Shown here: piece by piece, positions 21,742 to 32,177 of the stretch
Numbering within the stretch: the stretch's first letter is position 1
How the letters are laid out: each line of letters opens with the position of its first letter
Assembly: GCF_900018785.1 (NCBI RefSeq)
Contig: NZ_FCOY01000006.1
Location: 930,001 to 994,000 of the forward strand
Source of the DNA: Xanthomonas massiliensis
Lineage (GTDB): Bacteria; Pseudomonadota; Gammaproteobacteria; Xanthomonadales; Xanthomonadaceae
Reading direction: 5' to 3'
DNA: 64,000 nucleotides
Position numbers and translations under genes: made by a program
The notes under the pieces: generated by a model
Databases searched by the model: none
What the model was told of the DNA's origin: nothing
Seen by the model: the letters and a program-made list of their open reading frames with translations, nothing else

Positions 21742-22360
21742 CGGAGCCGTAGCCTGGCCCGACGTTTCCCGCCTGGACTGGGCCAAGGGCGACGGACTGC
21801 TGCCGGTGGTGGTGCAGGATGCGGCCACCCTGCGGGTGCTGATGCTCGGCTACATGAATGCCGAGGCCCTGCAGGCCACCCGCGACAGCGGCAAGGTGAC
21901 CTTCTACAGCCGCAGCAAGCAGCGCCTGTGGACCAAGGGCGAGAGTTCCGGCCACTACCTGCAGGTGGTGGCGGTGCGCGTGGACTGCGACCAGGACACG
22001 CTGCTGGTCACCGCCCATCCGCAGGGGCCGACCTGCCACACCGGCGCGGTCAGCTGCTTCCCCGGCGCACCGGGCGATTTCCTCGGCGAGCTGGATGCCC
22101 TGGTGGCCGAGCGCGAGCGCACCCGGCCCTTCGGCAGCTACACCACGCAGCTGTTCGAGCAGGGCGTGCGCCGCATCGCGCAGAAGGTCGGCGAGGAAGG
22201 CGTGGAGACCGCGCTGGCGGCGGTGGCCCAGGAGGACCCGGAGCTGCTCGGCGAGGCCGCCGACCTGCTCTACCACCTCACCGTGCTGATGCACGCGCGC
22301 GAACTGTCCGTGGCCGACGTGCTGGACGTGCTGGCGCAGCGCCACGCCAACGCGGCCTGA
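21728..22360 (+). CDS. hisIE: Bifunctional phosphoribosyl-AMP cyclohydrolase / phosphoribosyl-ATP pyrophosphatase
   Basis: 210 residues. The N-terminal HisI domain (to about residue 115) has [32 protein letters not shown] and the zinc Cys in DCDQDT and GPTCHTG. The C-terminal HisE domain has [14 protein letters not shown] and [13 protein letters not shown]. It is the last gene of the operon. A short hairpin follows the stop. Confidence 0.97.
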   Translation: MFDRDGAVAWPDVSRLDWAKGDGLLPVVVQDAATLRVLMLGYMNAEALQATRDSGKVTFYSRSKQRLWTKGESSGHYLQVVAVRVDCDQDTLLVTAHPQGPTCHTGAVSCFPGAPGDFLGELDALVAERERTRPFGSYTTQLFEQGVRRIAQKVGEEGVETALAAVAQEDPELLGEAADLLYHLTVLMHARELSVADVLDVLAQRHANAA

Positions 22361-22382
22361 CGCCCGTCCTTCGTGGCGGGCG
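22361..22382 (+). terminator. Possible his operon terminator
   Basis: A 6-bp CGCCCG/CGGGCG hairpin (22361-22366 with 22377-22382) begins directly after the hisIE stop. No T-run follows, so it is only a weak candidate. Confidence 0.35.
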
Positions 22383-23011
22383 CCGCGGCGGCCCCGGACG
22401 ATCCATGGCCGTGAGGACCATGCCCCGCGTTCTCGCGGGCGCGGGCACGGGCACGGAACGAAGATGTTGCACGGGCGCCGGCCGGCACGATGCGTTGCCC
22501 TCCTGCGGCCGGCGGCTTGCGTGCCGGGCGTGGCGGTGCAGCGCCATGCCAGCGGACCCGATGTCGCGGCCATTCCCGCGATTCGCGGTCGCGATGCCCC
22601 ACGCGAGAGCTGTTTCCCTGCGGCATTGCCCCTCGCGTTGCTGCGCGCACGTGGATTGCCGCAACGGCGTGTACACGCCCCGCGGGAATCCTTCTTCCCG
22701 GTCGGCCGGACATGGAAGCGGCCGCGTCCGGCCGACGGAAGGGGGCGTACGCCGGCGGTTCCGCGGCTGGGTCGCATGTCGTGGTTCGAGGGGAGGGGCT
22801 TGAATCGCCTCGTGCCCCCGGCGTACGTGACAGGACGGAAGCCCAACCTGCATGCCGTTTGCCTGTGGCGGCGCCGCAGGCCATGGGGTCCTCCGCACCC
22901 GACCCCGGCGAGCCTGCTTGCGCGATCCATGGCCTGGCGTGTCCCGCCAGGCCATCCTCGGCAGGAACGACACGGCGGCACGCAGTGCCGCGGCTGCCAC
23001 CGAGAGTCCCC
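22383..23011. other. Long non-coding stretch after the his operon
   Basis: About 630 bases in which I recognise no gene. Frames are open on both strands, but the translations are Arg/Pro/Gly-rich and disagree with any family pattern I know. It holds the reverse-oriented repeat core CCCGCGATTCGC at 22575-22586, matching the element seen twice near 14554-14633. It also holds GGCGTACG near 22744 and again near 22820. Confidence 0.5.
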
Positions 23012-23129
23012 AAAACGCGAACGCCTCCCGGCAGGGAGGCGTCGTGGGGATCCGGGCTGGCGGGCGCGAGGCTGGCGGGCGGGGATCGCAGGGCTGGCTG
23101 GCCGGAGGCTGGCTGGCGCGCGCAGTCTA
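23012..23129 (-). ncRNA. Candidate C-rich small RNA with intrinsic terminator
   Basis: On the minus strand a possible promoter TTCATC (23146-23151) and TAGACT (23124-23129, spacer 16) precedes about 70 bases of repeated GCCAGCC and CCCGCCAGCC units. A perfect 9-bp hairpin ACGCCTCCC/GGGAGGCGT (23021-23029 with 23034-23042) follows, then TTCGCGTTTT on that strand. There is no gene downstream for a leader to serve, so a free-standing RNA of about 105 bases is the simplest reading. C-rich unpaired segments would suit pairing with G-rich ribosome binding sites. This is inference from sequence alone. Confidence 0.4.
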
Positions 23130-23215
23130 GCCAGTGGCCGGATTCGATGAAGGAACAAGAATCCTTCTCATCGAGTCGCAGCGGAGCGGGCGGCAGGCCG
23201 TTGCCCGGGCTGCAA

Positions 23216-23250
23216 CGAAGCAGGGCCGGCACTCGCCGTGCCGGCCCTGC
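23216..23250 (-). terminator. Terminator of the mtn operon
   Basis: A perfect 13-bp stem GCAGGGCCGGCAC/GTGCCGGCCCTGC (23220-23232 with 23238-23250) with a 5-base loop lies 22 bases beyond the mtnC stop. On the minus strand it is followed by TTCGTT. Confidence 0.75.
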
Positions 23251-23272
23251 CTGTCCGTTCCTGCGGGTACGC

Positions 23273-23962
23273 TCAGACGGCGATCGAGGCGAAGTCCTCG
23301 ACGCGGGCATGGCCGTGGGTGGCCTCGCCGGTGCGCGCCTGCGCATAGTCCTGGCGGCGATCGAGCAGCACCGTCTCCAGCCCGGCCTCGCGTGCGGCGT
23401 CCAGCTCGGCCACCACGTCGGACAGGAACAGGATCTCGGCCGGCGCGACGCCGATCCGCGCGGCGATCCGTGCGTAGCTGGCGCTTTCGCGCTTGCCGCC
23501 GATCTCGGTGTCGAACCAGCCGGAGAACAGGCCGGTCAGGTCGCCGGCGTCGCTGTGGCCGAAGAACAGCTTCTGCGCCGGCACCGAGCCGGAGGAGTAC
23601 ACGTACAGGCCGAGCCCATCGTCGTGCCAGCGGCGCAGCACTGGCGGCACGTCCGGGTAGATGTGGGTGGTGAACGCGGCCTGGCGGTAGCCCTCGGCCC
23701 AGATCATGCCCTGCAGCGCCTTGAGCGCGGTGTGCTTGCGGTCCTCGTCGATCCACGACTGCAGGACGGCGACGATCGCGGCGTCGTCGCCGGCGCCGGT
23801 CTCGGCCGCGACCGCGTCGAGCCAGTGTCGCACCTGCGGTTCCCGGCCGTGCGCGGCCACGAAGCCGGGCAGGGCGCTGCGCGCGTAGGGGAACAGCACG
23901 TCCTTGACGAAGGAGATGCTGCTGGTGGTGCCCTCGATGTCGGTGAGGATGGCGCGGGTCAT
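23273..23962 (-). CDS. mtnC: Enolase-phosphatase E1 (methionine salvage)
   Basis: 229 residues, HAD superfamily. The nucleophile motif is DIEGTTSS at residues 8-15, with [13 protein letters not shown] for phosphate binding and [16 protein letters not shown] with the C-terminal acid pair. It enolises and dephosphorylates 2,3-diketo-5-methylthiopentyl-1-phosphate to acireductone, the substrate of MtnD. The start at 23962 ([11 protein letters not shown]) lies 4 bases after the mtnD stop, so it is co-transcribed and probably coupled. Confidence 0.95.
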   Translation of the reverse strand: MTRAILTDIEGTTSSISFVKDVLFPYARSALPGFVAAHGREPQVRHWLDAVAAETGAGDDAAIVAVLQSWIDEDRKHTALKALQGMIWAEGYRQAAFTTHIYPDVPPVLRRWHDDGLGLYVYSSGSVPAQKLFFGHSDAGDLTGLFSGWFDTEIGGKRESASYARIAARIGVAPAEILFLSDVVAELDAAREAGLETVLLDRRQDYAQARTGEATHGHARVEDFASIAV

Positions 23963-23966
23963 CGGG

Positions 23967-24524
23967 TCAGGCGGCCTGTTCGGGTTCGTAGCGGGAGAAT
24001 TTCTGGGCGATGTCGTCGCCGGTGAAGTGGCCCACCCAGCCGGCCGGGTCGGTGAAGAAGCGGATCGCAACGAAGTACGGCTCGGCCCCCATGTCGAACC
24101 AGTGCAGGGCGCGGTCGGGCACGGCGATCAGGTCGTTCTTGACGCACTCGATCTCGTACACCTTGCCGTCCACGTGCAGGGTGAACTGGCCGGACCCGGC
24201 GACGAAGAAGCGCACCTCGTCCTCGACGTGGAAGTGCTCGTCGAGGAACTTCCTGCGCATTTCCTCGCGCTTGGGGTTGTCCGGGGCGATGCTCACCACG
24301 TCGACGTTGGTGAAGCCGCGCTCCGCCACCAGGCGGTCGATGTCGGCCTTGTAGGCAGCGATGACCTCGTCCTGCGGGGCGCCCGGCTCGATCGGCTGGG
24401 AGGCCTGCCAGCGCTCGAAGGTGACGCCGATCCTGGCCAGCTCGGCGGCGATGGTGGCGCCGTCGCGGGTGTCCAGCAGCGGCGTGTCGGGGGTGGTGTC
24501 GGCGAAGATGCGCAGACGGCTCAT
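23967..24524 (-). CDS. mtnD: Acireductone dioxygenase
   Basis: 185 residues, cupin fold. The metal ligands are H97, H99 and E103 ([11 protein letters not shown]) and H141 (RALHWFD), the same set and nearly the same numbers as the characterised enzyme. With iron bound it yields 2-keto-4-methylthiobutyrate, the methionine precursor. It lies between mtnB and mtnC. A 124-base gap separates it from mtnB, with no clear promoter. Confidence 0.96.
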   Translation of the reverse strand: MSRLRIFADTTPDTPLLDTRDGATIAAELARIGVTFERWQASQPIEPGAPQDEVIAAYKADIDRLVAERGFTNVDVVSIAPDNPKREEMRRKFLDEHFHVEDEVRFFVAGSGQFTLHVDGKVYEIECVKNDLIAVPDRALHWFDMGAEPYFVAIRFFTDPAGWVGHFTGDDIAQKFSRYEPEQAA

Positions 24525-24648
24525 GGCGTTTCCCTGACGTGGAAGGTGGAGGGACCGGAAAGGGTAGCAGCGTGCCGGCGGCGGCCACATGACGGCGCCG
24601 GAACGCTGATGTTCCGCCGGTGCGGGCAAAACCGCGGCGCGGCGGCCC

Positions 24649-25296
24649 TCAGGGGCGATCGCGCAGGCGCCGCAACTCCAGCTCGCAGCCCAGCAGGAAG
24701 TCGAAGGCTTCCAGGTGGCGGCGCGCCTCGGCCATGTCGCGGCCCCAGGCGTACAGGCCATGGCCGTCGATCAGGTAGCCCCACATCGGGGCCCGGTCGA
24801 GCAGGGCATCGACCTGGTCGGCCAGCACCGTCATGTCCTGGCTGTTGGGCAGCACCGGCAGGTCGATCGCGGTGTCGTGGGTGGTGTTGCCGCGCAGGGC
24901 CTTGAGCAGCTCGTAGCCGGCCAGGTGCACCTGGCCGGCCGGCCCGTACAGGCGCGAGGCCACGGTCTGCACCGGCGAATGGGTGTGCAGGACGCAGCCG
25001 ACCTCCGGGAAGCGGCGGTACAGGCGGGTGTGCAGCAGGGTCTCGGCCGACGGGCGCAGGTCGGTGGCGACCGGGCGCGCGTCCATGTCCACGACCATGA
25101 TGTCGGCCTCGACCAGCCGGCCCTTGTCGCGGCCGGAGACGGTGATGGCCACGTGGTCCTGGTCCAGGCGCTCGGAGAAGTTGCTGCTGGTGGCGGGCGT
25201 CCAGCCGGCCTGGGCCAGCTCGCGCACGTTGGCGATCAGTTCCTCGGCCGCCAAGTGCAGGCGTTCGGCGCTGTAGGGCAGGGAATCGGTGTTCAT
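24649..25296 (-). CDS. mtnB: Methylthioribulose-1-phosphate dehydratase
   Basis: 215 residues, class II aldolase fold. Zinc ligands H104 and H106 in VLHTHSPVQ and E85 in SAETLLH are visible, with [16 protein letters not shown] near residue 37 and a further glycine-rich [11 protein letters not shown]. It dehydrates methylthioribulose-1-phosphate for MtnC. I chose ATG 25296; a GTG six bases upstream is also in frame. A TAGAAT -10 box ends 7 bases before the ATG, so the transcript may be leaderless. Confidence 0.93.
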   Translation of the reverse strand: MNTDSLPYSAERLHLAAEELIANVRELAQAGWTPATSSNFSERLDQDHVAITVSGRDKGRLVEADIMVVDMDARPVATDLRPSAETLLHTRLYRRFPEVGCVLHTHSPVQTVASRLYGPAGQVHLAGYELLKALRGNTTHDTAIDLPVLPNSQDMTVLADQVDALLDRAPMWGYLIDGHGLYAWGRDMAEARRHLEAFDFLLGCELELRRLRDRP

Positions 25297-25302
25297 GGGC
25301 AC

Positions 25303-25308
25303 ATTCTA
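25303..25308 (-). promoter_or_regulatory. -10 box of the mtn operon
   Basis: TAGAAT on the minus strand, 6 bases from the mtnB ATG at 25296. The expected transcription start is at or next to the A of the ATG. No clear -35 was seen. Confidence 0.5.
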
Positions 25309-25325
25309 GGAAGAATCGGCGCGGC

Positions 25326-26750
25326 TTACCGAGCCAGGCGGCTGTGGCGGTAGCCGTAGCCGGCGTAGACCAGCAGGCCGACGACGGTCCAGGCGGCCAT
25401 CAGCATCCAGTTGTAGCGGGTCATCGCCGAGAGCAGGGCCAGGCAGCTGGCGATGCCGGCCAGGCACACGAACCACACGCCGCGGATGCGGAACGGGCGC
25501 GGCAGCTGCGGCTGGGTGCGGCGCAGCACCAGCACGCCGGCGCAGACCGTGGCGAAGGCGATCAGCGTGCCCATCGAGGTCAGTTCGCCGAGTACGTCCA
25601 GCGGGAACACCGCCGCCAGCAGCGCGATGCCGATGCCGGTGATGACGGTGTTGACGTGCGGAGTGCGGTAGACCGGGTGGATGCGGCGGAACACCGCCGG
25701 CAGCAGGCCGTCGTTGGCCATGATCATGAAGATCCGCGGCTGGCCGATGATCATCACCAGCACCACCGAGGCCAGGCCGATCAGCGCACCGATCTCCACG
25801 ACCGTGCGCAGCCAACCCAGCTGCGGGTGCGCGGCCACCGCGGTGACCACCGGCTCGTCGGTGCCGAGCAGGCGGTACGGCAGCAGGCCGGTCAGCACCA
25901 GCGCCATGGCCACGTACAGCACCGTGCAGATGGCCAGCGAGGCGATCATGCCCAGCGGCAGGTCGCGCTGCGGCCGCCGCGATTCCTGCGCCGCCACCGA
26001 TACCGCCTCGAAGCCGATGTAGGCGAAGAACACCATCGCCGCGCCGCGCAGCACGCCCTCCCAGCCGTACTTGCCCGGGCCCTCGTTGGCGGGGATGAAC
26101 GGGTGCCAGTTGGCCGGGTCCACGTAGCGCCAGCCGACGACGATGACCAGCACGATCAGCGCGATCTTGAGCACGACCATGGCCAGGTTCATCGCCGAGG
26201 ACTTGCGGATGCCCACGTAGCACAGCCAGGTGAGCGCCAGCACCAGGATCGCGGCCGGCACGTTGGCGATGGCGCCGGTGGGGCGCAGCTGGCCGTCCAG
26301 CGGCGCGTTCACCAGCGCCGCCGGCAGGTGCAGGCCGAACTGGTCGAGCAGGCTGAGGAAATAGCCGGTCCAGCTCACCGCGACCGCCGAACCGGACACC
26401 CCGTACTCGAGCACCAGCATCCAGCCGATGAACCAGGCCGCCAGTTCGCCGAAGGTGGCGTAGGCATAGGTGTAGGCACTGCCGGACACCGGCACCAGCG
26501 AGGCGAACTCGGCGTAGGCCAGCGCGCAGAACGTGCAGCAGACGGCGGCCATCACGAAGGACAGCACGATCGCCGGGCCGGCATGCGCGGCCGCGGCCTG
26601 GCCGGTGATGACGAAGATGCCGCCGCCGATCACCGCGCCGATGCCCAGCGCGGTCAGGCCCCACGGGCCCAGGGTGCGGACGAGTTCGAGCTGCCCGGCG
26701 TCGCGGTTGACCGCGAGCGGGTGGCGGGTGGCCAGCAGGCGTTGGAGCAT
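25326..26750 (-). CDS. APC-family amino-acid permease
   Basis: 474 residues, about 12 membrane helices. The APC hallmark GIGAVIGGGIFVITG is in the first helix at residues 36-50, and VPVSGSAYTYAYATFGELAAWFIGW follows, as in the cationic amino-acid transporter (CAT/YfnA-like) branch. It probably imports an amino acid with protons; the substrate is not readable. It is 29 bases downstream of mtnB on the opposite side of the mtnB promoter, so it is not part of the mtn transcript. A second, similar permease lies 176 bases upstream on the same strand, probably an old duplication. Confidence 0.88.
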   Translation of the reverse strand: MLQRLLATRHPLAVNRDAGQLELVRTLGPWGLTALGIGAVIGGGIFVITGQAAAAHAGPAIVLSFVMAAVCCTFCALAYAEFASLVPVSGSAYTYAYATFGELAAWFIGWMLVLEYGVSGSAVAVSWTGYFLSLLDQFGLHLPAALVNAPLDGQLRPTGAIANVPAAILVLALTWLCYVGIRKSSAMNLAMVVLKIALIVLVIVVGWRYVDPANWHPFIPANEGPGKYGWEGVLRGAAMVFFAYIGFEAVSVAAQESRRPQRDLPLGMIASLAICTVLYVAMALVLTGLLPYRLLGTDEPVVTAVAAHPQLGWLRTVVEIGALIGLASVVLVMIIGQPRIFMIMANDGLLPAVFRRIHPVYRTPHVNTVITGIGIALLAAVFPLDVLGELTSMGTLIAFATVCAGVLVLRRTQPQLPRPFRIRGVWFVCLAGIASCLALLSAMTRYNWMLMAAWTVVGLLVYAGYGYRHSRLAR

Positions 26751-26868
26751 GGGCGGGATCCGGACCGGGAAGAAAGCGCGTCGGGCGGCCGGTCGGCGCG
26801 TTGCCCGGTCACGACGGAGGCGATTCTAGCGTGCCGGGCCGCGTCCGTGCCCGCGAAACGTGCGAGGC

Positions 26869-26912
26869 AAAACGCAGGCGGGCGGCGCACCGGAGTGCAC
26901 CGCCCGCCTGCG
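26869..26912 (-). terminator. Intrinsic terminator of the second permease gene
   Basis: A 13-bp perfect stem CGCAGGCGGGCGG/CCGCCCGCCTGCG (26873-26885 with 26900-26912) with an inner GCAC/GTGC pairing. On the minus strand TTTT follows at once (26872-26869). It lies 15 bases past the stop of the gene ending at 26927. This is one of the few textbook terminators in the window. Confidence 0.88.
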
Positions 26913-26926
26913 TGCATGGCGATGGA

Positions 26927-28480
26927 TCAGGCCTGCGGGCCTTCGTGGAACTCGGGCTCGGGCGGCAGCTCGCCGGGCGGCAGCTCGGCCGGCTCGTTGC
27001 CGGGGACCATGTAGCTGCGGCGGTAGCCGTAGAAGTAGTAGACCACCAGCCCGACCAGCGCCCAGCCGAAGAACAGGCTGATGGTGTAGCCGGACAGGTT
27101 GACGAACAGCAGCAGGCAGCCGGCGATGGCCAGGATGCACACCGGCCACACGAACGGCGTGCGGAACGGGCGCGGGCGGTCGGGCTGCTGCACGCGCAGC
27201 ACCAGCACGCCGACGGCGACCATGATGAAGGCGAACAGCGTGCCCGAGTTGGAGATGTCGGCCAGTACGCCGACCGGGAACATGGCCGAGAACAGCGACA
27301 CGCACACGCCGGTGATCAGGGTGATGATGTGCGGCGTGTGGAACTTCGGGTGCACCTTGGACAGCGCCGGCGGCAGCAGGCCGTCGCGCGACATGGTGAA
27401 GAAGATGCGGGTCTGGCCGTAGAGCATCATCAGCACCACCGTCGGCAGCGCCAGCGCGGCGATGATGCCGATGGCATTGCCCAGGCCGGCGAAGCCCAGC
27501 ACGCGCATCACGTGGGCCAGCGGCTCGTGGCTGCACACCAGCGGCTCGTGCGCGCCGCCGACGGCGGCACAGGCGGCGGCGAATTCCTTGCTGCCCGGCG
27601 GGATCGCGTTGCCGGCCGCGTCCATCAGCGGCTGCGCGCCCATGGCGCCGACCGCGCCGTAGCCGACCAGCAGGTAGAACACCGTGCAGATGGTCAGCGA
27701 ACCGATCAGGCCGATGGGGATGTTGCGGTTGGGGTTGCGGGTCTCCTCGGCCGCGGTGGACACCGCGTCGAAGCCGACGTAGGCGAAGAAGATCGAGGCC
27801 GCCGCGCCGAGCACGCCGATGCCGCCCATCGGGCTGCCCCAGCCGGTCGGCAGGAACGGCTGGAAGTTGGCGTCCTTGGCGGCCGGCACGGCGACGACGA
27901 TGAACACGGTCAGGGCGATGATCTTCAGCGAGACCAGCACCGCGTTGACCCAGGCGCTCTTGCTGGTGCCCAGCACCAGCAGCCCGGTGATGGCCAGCGA
28001 GATCAGGCAGGCCAGCAGGTTGAAGGTGCCGCCGGCCTGCGGGCCGACCTTCAGCGCCAGGGGCAATCCCCACCCGGCGCTGTCGAGCAGGCCGTTCATG
28101 TAGCCCGACCAGCCCACCGCCACCGCACCGGCGGCGACCGCGTATTCCAGCACCAGCGCCCAGCCGACGACCCAGGCCAGCAGCTCGCCGAGCACGCCGT
28201 AGGTATAGGTGTAGGCCGAACCGGACACCGGCACCATCGAGGCCAGCTCGGCATAGGCCAGCGCCGCCAGCGCGCAGACCACGGCGGCGATGACGAAGGC
28301 GACCATCAGTCCAGGACCGGCCTTCTGTCCGGCCTCGGCGGTCAGCACGAAGATGCCGGTGCCGATCACCGCGCCCACGCCCAGCAGGGTCAGCTGCAAT
28401 GCGCCCAGTTGTCGGGTGAGCGCCTTCTTCTCGGCGGTTTCCAGGATTTTGTCGAGCGGCTTGACGCGCCAGAAAAGCAT
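26927..28480 (-). CDS. APC-family amino-acid permease (CAT type)
   Basis: 517 residues, about 12 membrane helices. Residues 32-47 (LLGVGAVIGTGIFVLT) form the unwound first helix typical of APC transporters, and VPVSGSAYTYTYGVLGELLAWVVGWAL follows. A soluble loop near residues 265-305 carries two Cys (EFAAACAAVGGAHEPLVCSHEP), absent from its neighbour. The C-terminal tail is acidic and Pro-rich. Substrate unknown. ATG at 28480 is preceded by AGGGGACACC on the minus strand. A strong terminator follows the gene. Confidence 0.88.
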   Translation of the reverse strand: MLFWRVKPLDKILETAEKKALTRQLGALQLTLLGVGAVIGTGIFVLTAEAGQKAGPGLMVAFVIAAVVCALAALAYAELASMVPVSGSAYTYTYGVLGELLAWVVGWALVLEYAVAAGAVAVGWSGYMNGLLDSAGWGLPLALKVGPQAGGTFNLLACLISLAITGLLVLGTSKSAWVNAVLVSLKIIALTVFIVVAVPAAKDANFQPFLPTGWGSPMGGIGVLGAAASIFFAYVGFDAVSTAAEETRNPNRNIPIGLIGSLTICTVFYLLVGYGAVGAMGAQPLMDAAGNAIPPGSKEFAAACAAVGGAHEPLVCSHEPLAHVMRVLGFAGLGNAIGIIAALALPTVVLMMLYGQTRIFFTMSRDGLLPPALSKVHPKFHTPHIITLITGVCVSLFSAMFPVGVLADISNSGTLFAFIMVAVGVLVLRVQQPDRPRPFRTPFVWPVCILAIAGCLLLFVNLSGYTISLFFGWALVGLVVYYFYGYRRSYMVPGNEPAELPPGELPPEPEFHEGPQA

Positions 28481-28640
28481 GCAGGTGTCCCCTTGAGGCA
28501 GGTGGCGGGTAAACCGTGCCTGAAGTGTGAAGGCCAGGTCACGAATGACCGCACCTTACCCCGCGGCCTCCGCGGCGTACAAGCGCACGGGTTCCGCGCT
28601 CAGGCGACAATGGGCGCCTGACGACACGGGGATCCCCTGC

Positions 28641-29207
28641 ATGGTGCAAAACCTGCACGAAGACGATGCAAGCCTGCGCCTGGCGCTGGCCGACTACCGC
28701 GACCGCCACTCCGCCGAGGTGGCGGTGGCCGATGCCTTCCTGGCCTTGCTGGACGATCCGGCCAATCCGTTCGAGCGTAGCCGCCTGGCCGGGCATTTCA
28801 CCGGCAGCGCATGGCTGGTCAGCGGCGATGGCCGGCGCGTGCTGCTCACCCACCACCGCAAGCTCGGGCGCTGGCTGCAGCTGGGCGGCCACGCCGACGG
28901 CGATGCCGACCTGGCGCGCGTGGCATTGCGCGAGGCCGGGGAGGAGTCCGGCCTGGCCGGACTGGTGGTGCAGGGCGGCATCTTCGACCTGGACCGCCAC
29001 TGGATCCCGGCACGCGGCGAGGTGCCGGGGCATTGGCACTACGACGTGCGCTACGTGGTGCGCGCGGGCGCCTCGGAGGCGTTCGTGGTGAGCGACGAAT
29101 CGCTGGCCCTAGCCTGGCGCGAGATCGCCACGCTGGCGCAGGACCCGGCGGCGGACGACTCGATGCGACGCATGGCCGGGCGCTGGCTGGCCGGCTGGCC
29201 CGGCTGA
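28641..29207 (+). CDS. NUDIX hydrolase
   Basis: 188 residues. The NUDIX box is near residues 93-115 and ends in REAGEESGL, matching REUxEExGU, with GGHADGD at the front. The Glu usually found five residues after the first Gly is replaced by Ala/Asp here. Such enzymes hydrolyse nucleoside diphosphate-linked compounds; the substrate cannot be read. I chose ATG 28641 (MVQNLHEDD), since the upstream in-frame part overlaps the divergent permease's control region. It stands alone between two minus-strand genes. Confidence 0.85.
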   Translation: MVQNLHEDDASLRLALADYRDRHSAEVAVADAFLALLDDPANPFERSRLAGHFTGSAWLVSGDGRRVLLTHHRKLGRWLQLGGHADGDADLARVALREAGEESGLAGLVVQGGIFDLDRHWIPARGEVPGHWHYDVRYVVRAGASEAFVVSDESLALAWREIATLAQDPAADDSMRRMAGRWLAGWPG

Positions 29208-29312
29208 GCCGGGGCCGGGGGATGCGCCGGGCGGGGACCTTGCCTGGCCGGCGAAGGTTGGAGGCCGGGATCGCCCGCATCGCGCGGGCGATCCCCCGTG
29301 TCCTGCGGGACG

Positions 29313-30554
<1,242 letters not shown>

Positions 30555-30731
30555 GACGTCGCCTGGGGGGAGGAAAGACGGAGTGGCCGCCGCGCGGCCA
30601 GGGGGCCGAAGTATCGCGCCCGCGCCGCGGCATGGCGATAGCCGTTGCAGGTGTATCGATCGCCGCGGCGGCTGGACGGGGCCCGGCGCGGCTGGCACGC
30701 TTGCCGGCCCCTGCCGCCTGTGGCCCCTGCC

Positions 30732-32117
30732 ATGACCGATCCGCGCCTGTCCTCGCTGCTGGCCGCTGCCCCGTCGCTGCGGCTGAAGACCGATCCCGCC
30801 GACCTGGAGCACTACGGCCGCGACTGGACAAGGCGCTGGACGCCGGCGCCGCTGGCCATCGCCCTGCCGGCGACGGTGGAGGAGGTGCAGGCGGTCGTGC
30901 GCTGGGCCAACGCCGAGCACGTGGCGGTGGTGCCTTCCGGCGGGCGCACCGGCCTGTCCGGCGGCGCGGTGGCGGCCGCCGGCGAGCTGGTGCTGAGCCT
31001 GGAGCGGATGAACCGGGCACTGGACTTCGACGCCGTGGACCGCACCCTGACCGTGCAGGCGGGCATGGCATTGCAGGCCGTGCACGAGGCGGCGGCCGAA
31101 CACGGACTGGTCTATCCGGTGGACTTCGCCGCACGCGGCTCGTGCTCGATCGGCGGCAACATCGCCACCAATGCCGGCGGCATCCGGGTGATCCGCTACG
31201 GCACCACCCGCGACTGGATCGCCGGGCTCAAGGTGGTCACCGGTGCCGGCGAGCTGCTCGAGCTCAACCATGCGCTGGTCAAGAATTCCAGCGGCTACGA
31301 CCTGCGCCACCTGTTCGTCGGCTCGGAAGGCACGCTGGGCGTGGTGGTGGAAGCCACCCTCCGGCTGACCGACCCGCCGCCGCCGACCAACGTGATGCTG
31401 CTGGCGGTGCCGTCCTTCGAGGTGCTGATGCAGGTGTTCGCCGCGTTCCGTTCGCGGTTGCGGCTGGAAGCCTTCGAGTTCTTCACCGAGGCGGCGCTGC
31501 GCCACGTGCTGGCGCACGGCGCGCAGGCGCCGTTCGACGTCGCCCATCCCTACTACGTGGTCACCGAGTTCGCCAACGACGCGGCCGGCGAGGCCGCCGC
31601 CCTGGCCGCCTTCGAGCATTGCCTGGAGCAGGGCTGGGTCAGCGACGGGGTGATCAGCCAGTCCGATGCCCAGGCCCGCCAGCTGTGGCGTCTGCGCGAG
31701 GGCATCACCGAATCCATCGCCCGCTACACGCCCTACAAGAACGACATCTCCGTGCGCATCTCGGCGATGCCGGCGTTCCTGGCCGCCAGCCAGGCGCTGC
31801 TCGCCCGGGAATACCCGCACTTCGAGGTGGTCTGGTTCGGCCACATCGGCGACGGCAACCTGCACATCAACGTGCTCAAGCCCGACGACACCACCGATGC
31901 CCGGTTCGTGGCCCAGTGCGAGCACGTGACCAAGCTGCTGGCGCAGGTGCTGGCGCAGTACCGGGGCAGCATCTCGGCCGAGCACGGCATCGGCCTGGTG
32001 AAGAAGCCCTACCTGGGCTGCACCCGCAGCGCCCAGGAAATCGCGCTGATGCGCGGCATCAGGCAGGTGTTCGACCCGAACGGGCTGATGAACCCGGGCA
32101 AGCTGTTCGACGCCTGA
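30732..32117 (+). CDS. FAD-linked D-2-hydroxyglutarate dehydrogenase
   Basis: 461 residues. The PCMH-type FAD domain has VVPSGGRTGLSGGAV near residue 63 and CSIGGNIATNAGGIRVIRYG. The C-terminal FAD-oxidase domain has VWFGHIGDGNLHINVL and ISAEHGIGLVKKPYL. Related enzymes oxidise D-lactate or glycolate, but divergent pairing with serA argues for D-2-hydroxyglutarate. SerA reduces 2-oxoglutarate to D-2-hydroxyglutarate while oxidising 3-phosphoglycerate, and this enzyme reverses that side product; such a coupling is established in Pseudomonas. ATG 30732 gives the family-like start (MTDPRLSSLL). Confidence 0.85.
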   Translation: MTDPRLSSLLAAAPSLRLKTDPADLEHYGRDWTRRWTPAPLAIALPATVEEVQAVVRWANAEHVAVVPSGGRTGLSGGAVAAAGELVLSLERMNRALDFDAVDRTLTVQAGMALQAVHEAAAEHGLVYPVDFAARGSCSIGGNIATNAGGIRVIRYGTTRDWIAGLKVVTGAGELLELNHALVKNSSGYDLRHLFVGSEGTLGVVVEATLRLTDPPPPTNVMLLAVPSFEVLMQVFAAFRSRLRLEAFEFFTEAALRHVLAHGAQAPFDVAHPYYVVTEFANDAAGEAAALAAFEHCLEQGWVSDGVISQSDAQARQLWRLREGITESIARYTPYKNDISVRISAMPAFLAASQALLAREYPHFEVVWFGHIGDGNLHINVLKPDDTTDARFVAQCEHVTKLLAQVLAQYRGSISAEHGIGLVKKPYLGCTRSAQEIALMRGIRQVFDPNGLMNPGKLFDA

Positions 32118-32177
32118 GCGTGTGGCCGGGGCGCGCGGACGCGGACCGCCCGTGGCGGCCCGCGCCGAGCCGCCGGG

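Noticed and set aside
22780-22860. tRNA-3'-end-like stretch with TTCGAGG and TTGAATCG
   Set aside because: No cloverleaf could be drawn on either strand; the stems do not pair.
22464-23150. Overlapping open frames on both strands between hisIE and mtnC
   Set aside because: All are Arg/Pro-rich, disagree with each other, lack ribosome binding sites and show no family pattern. The stretch is better read as non-coding.
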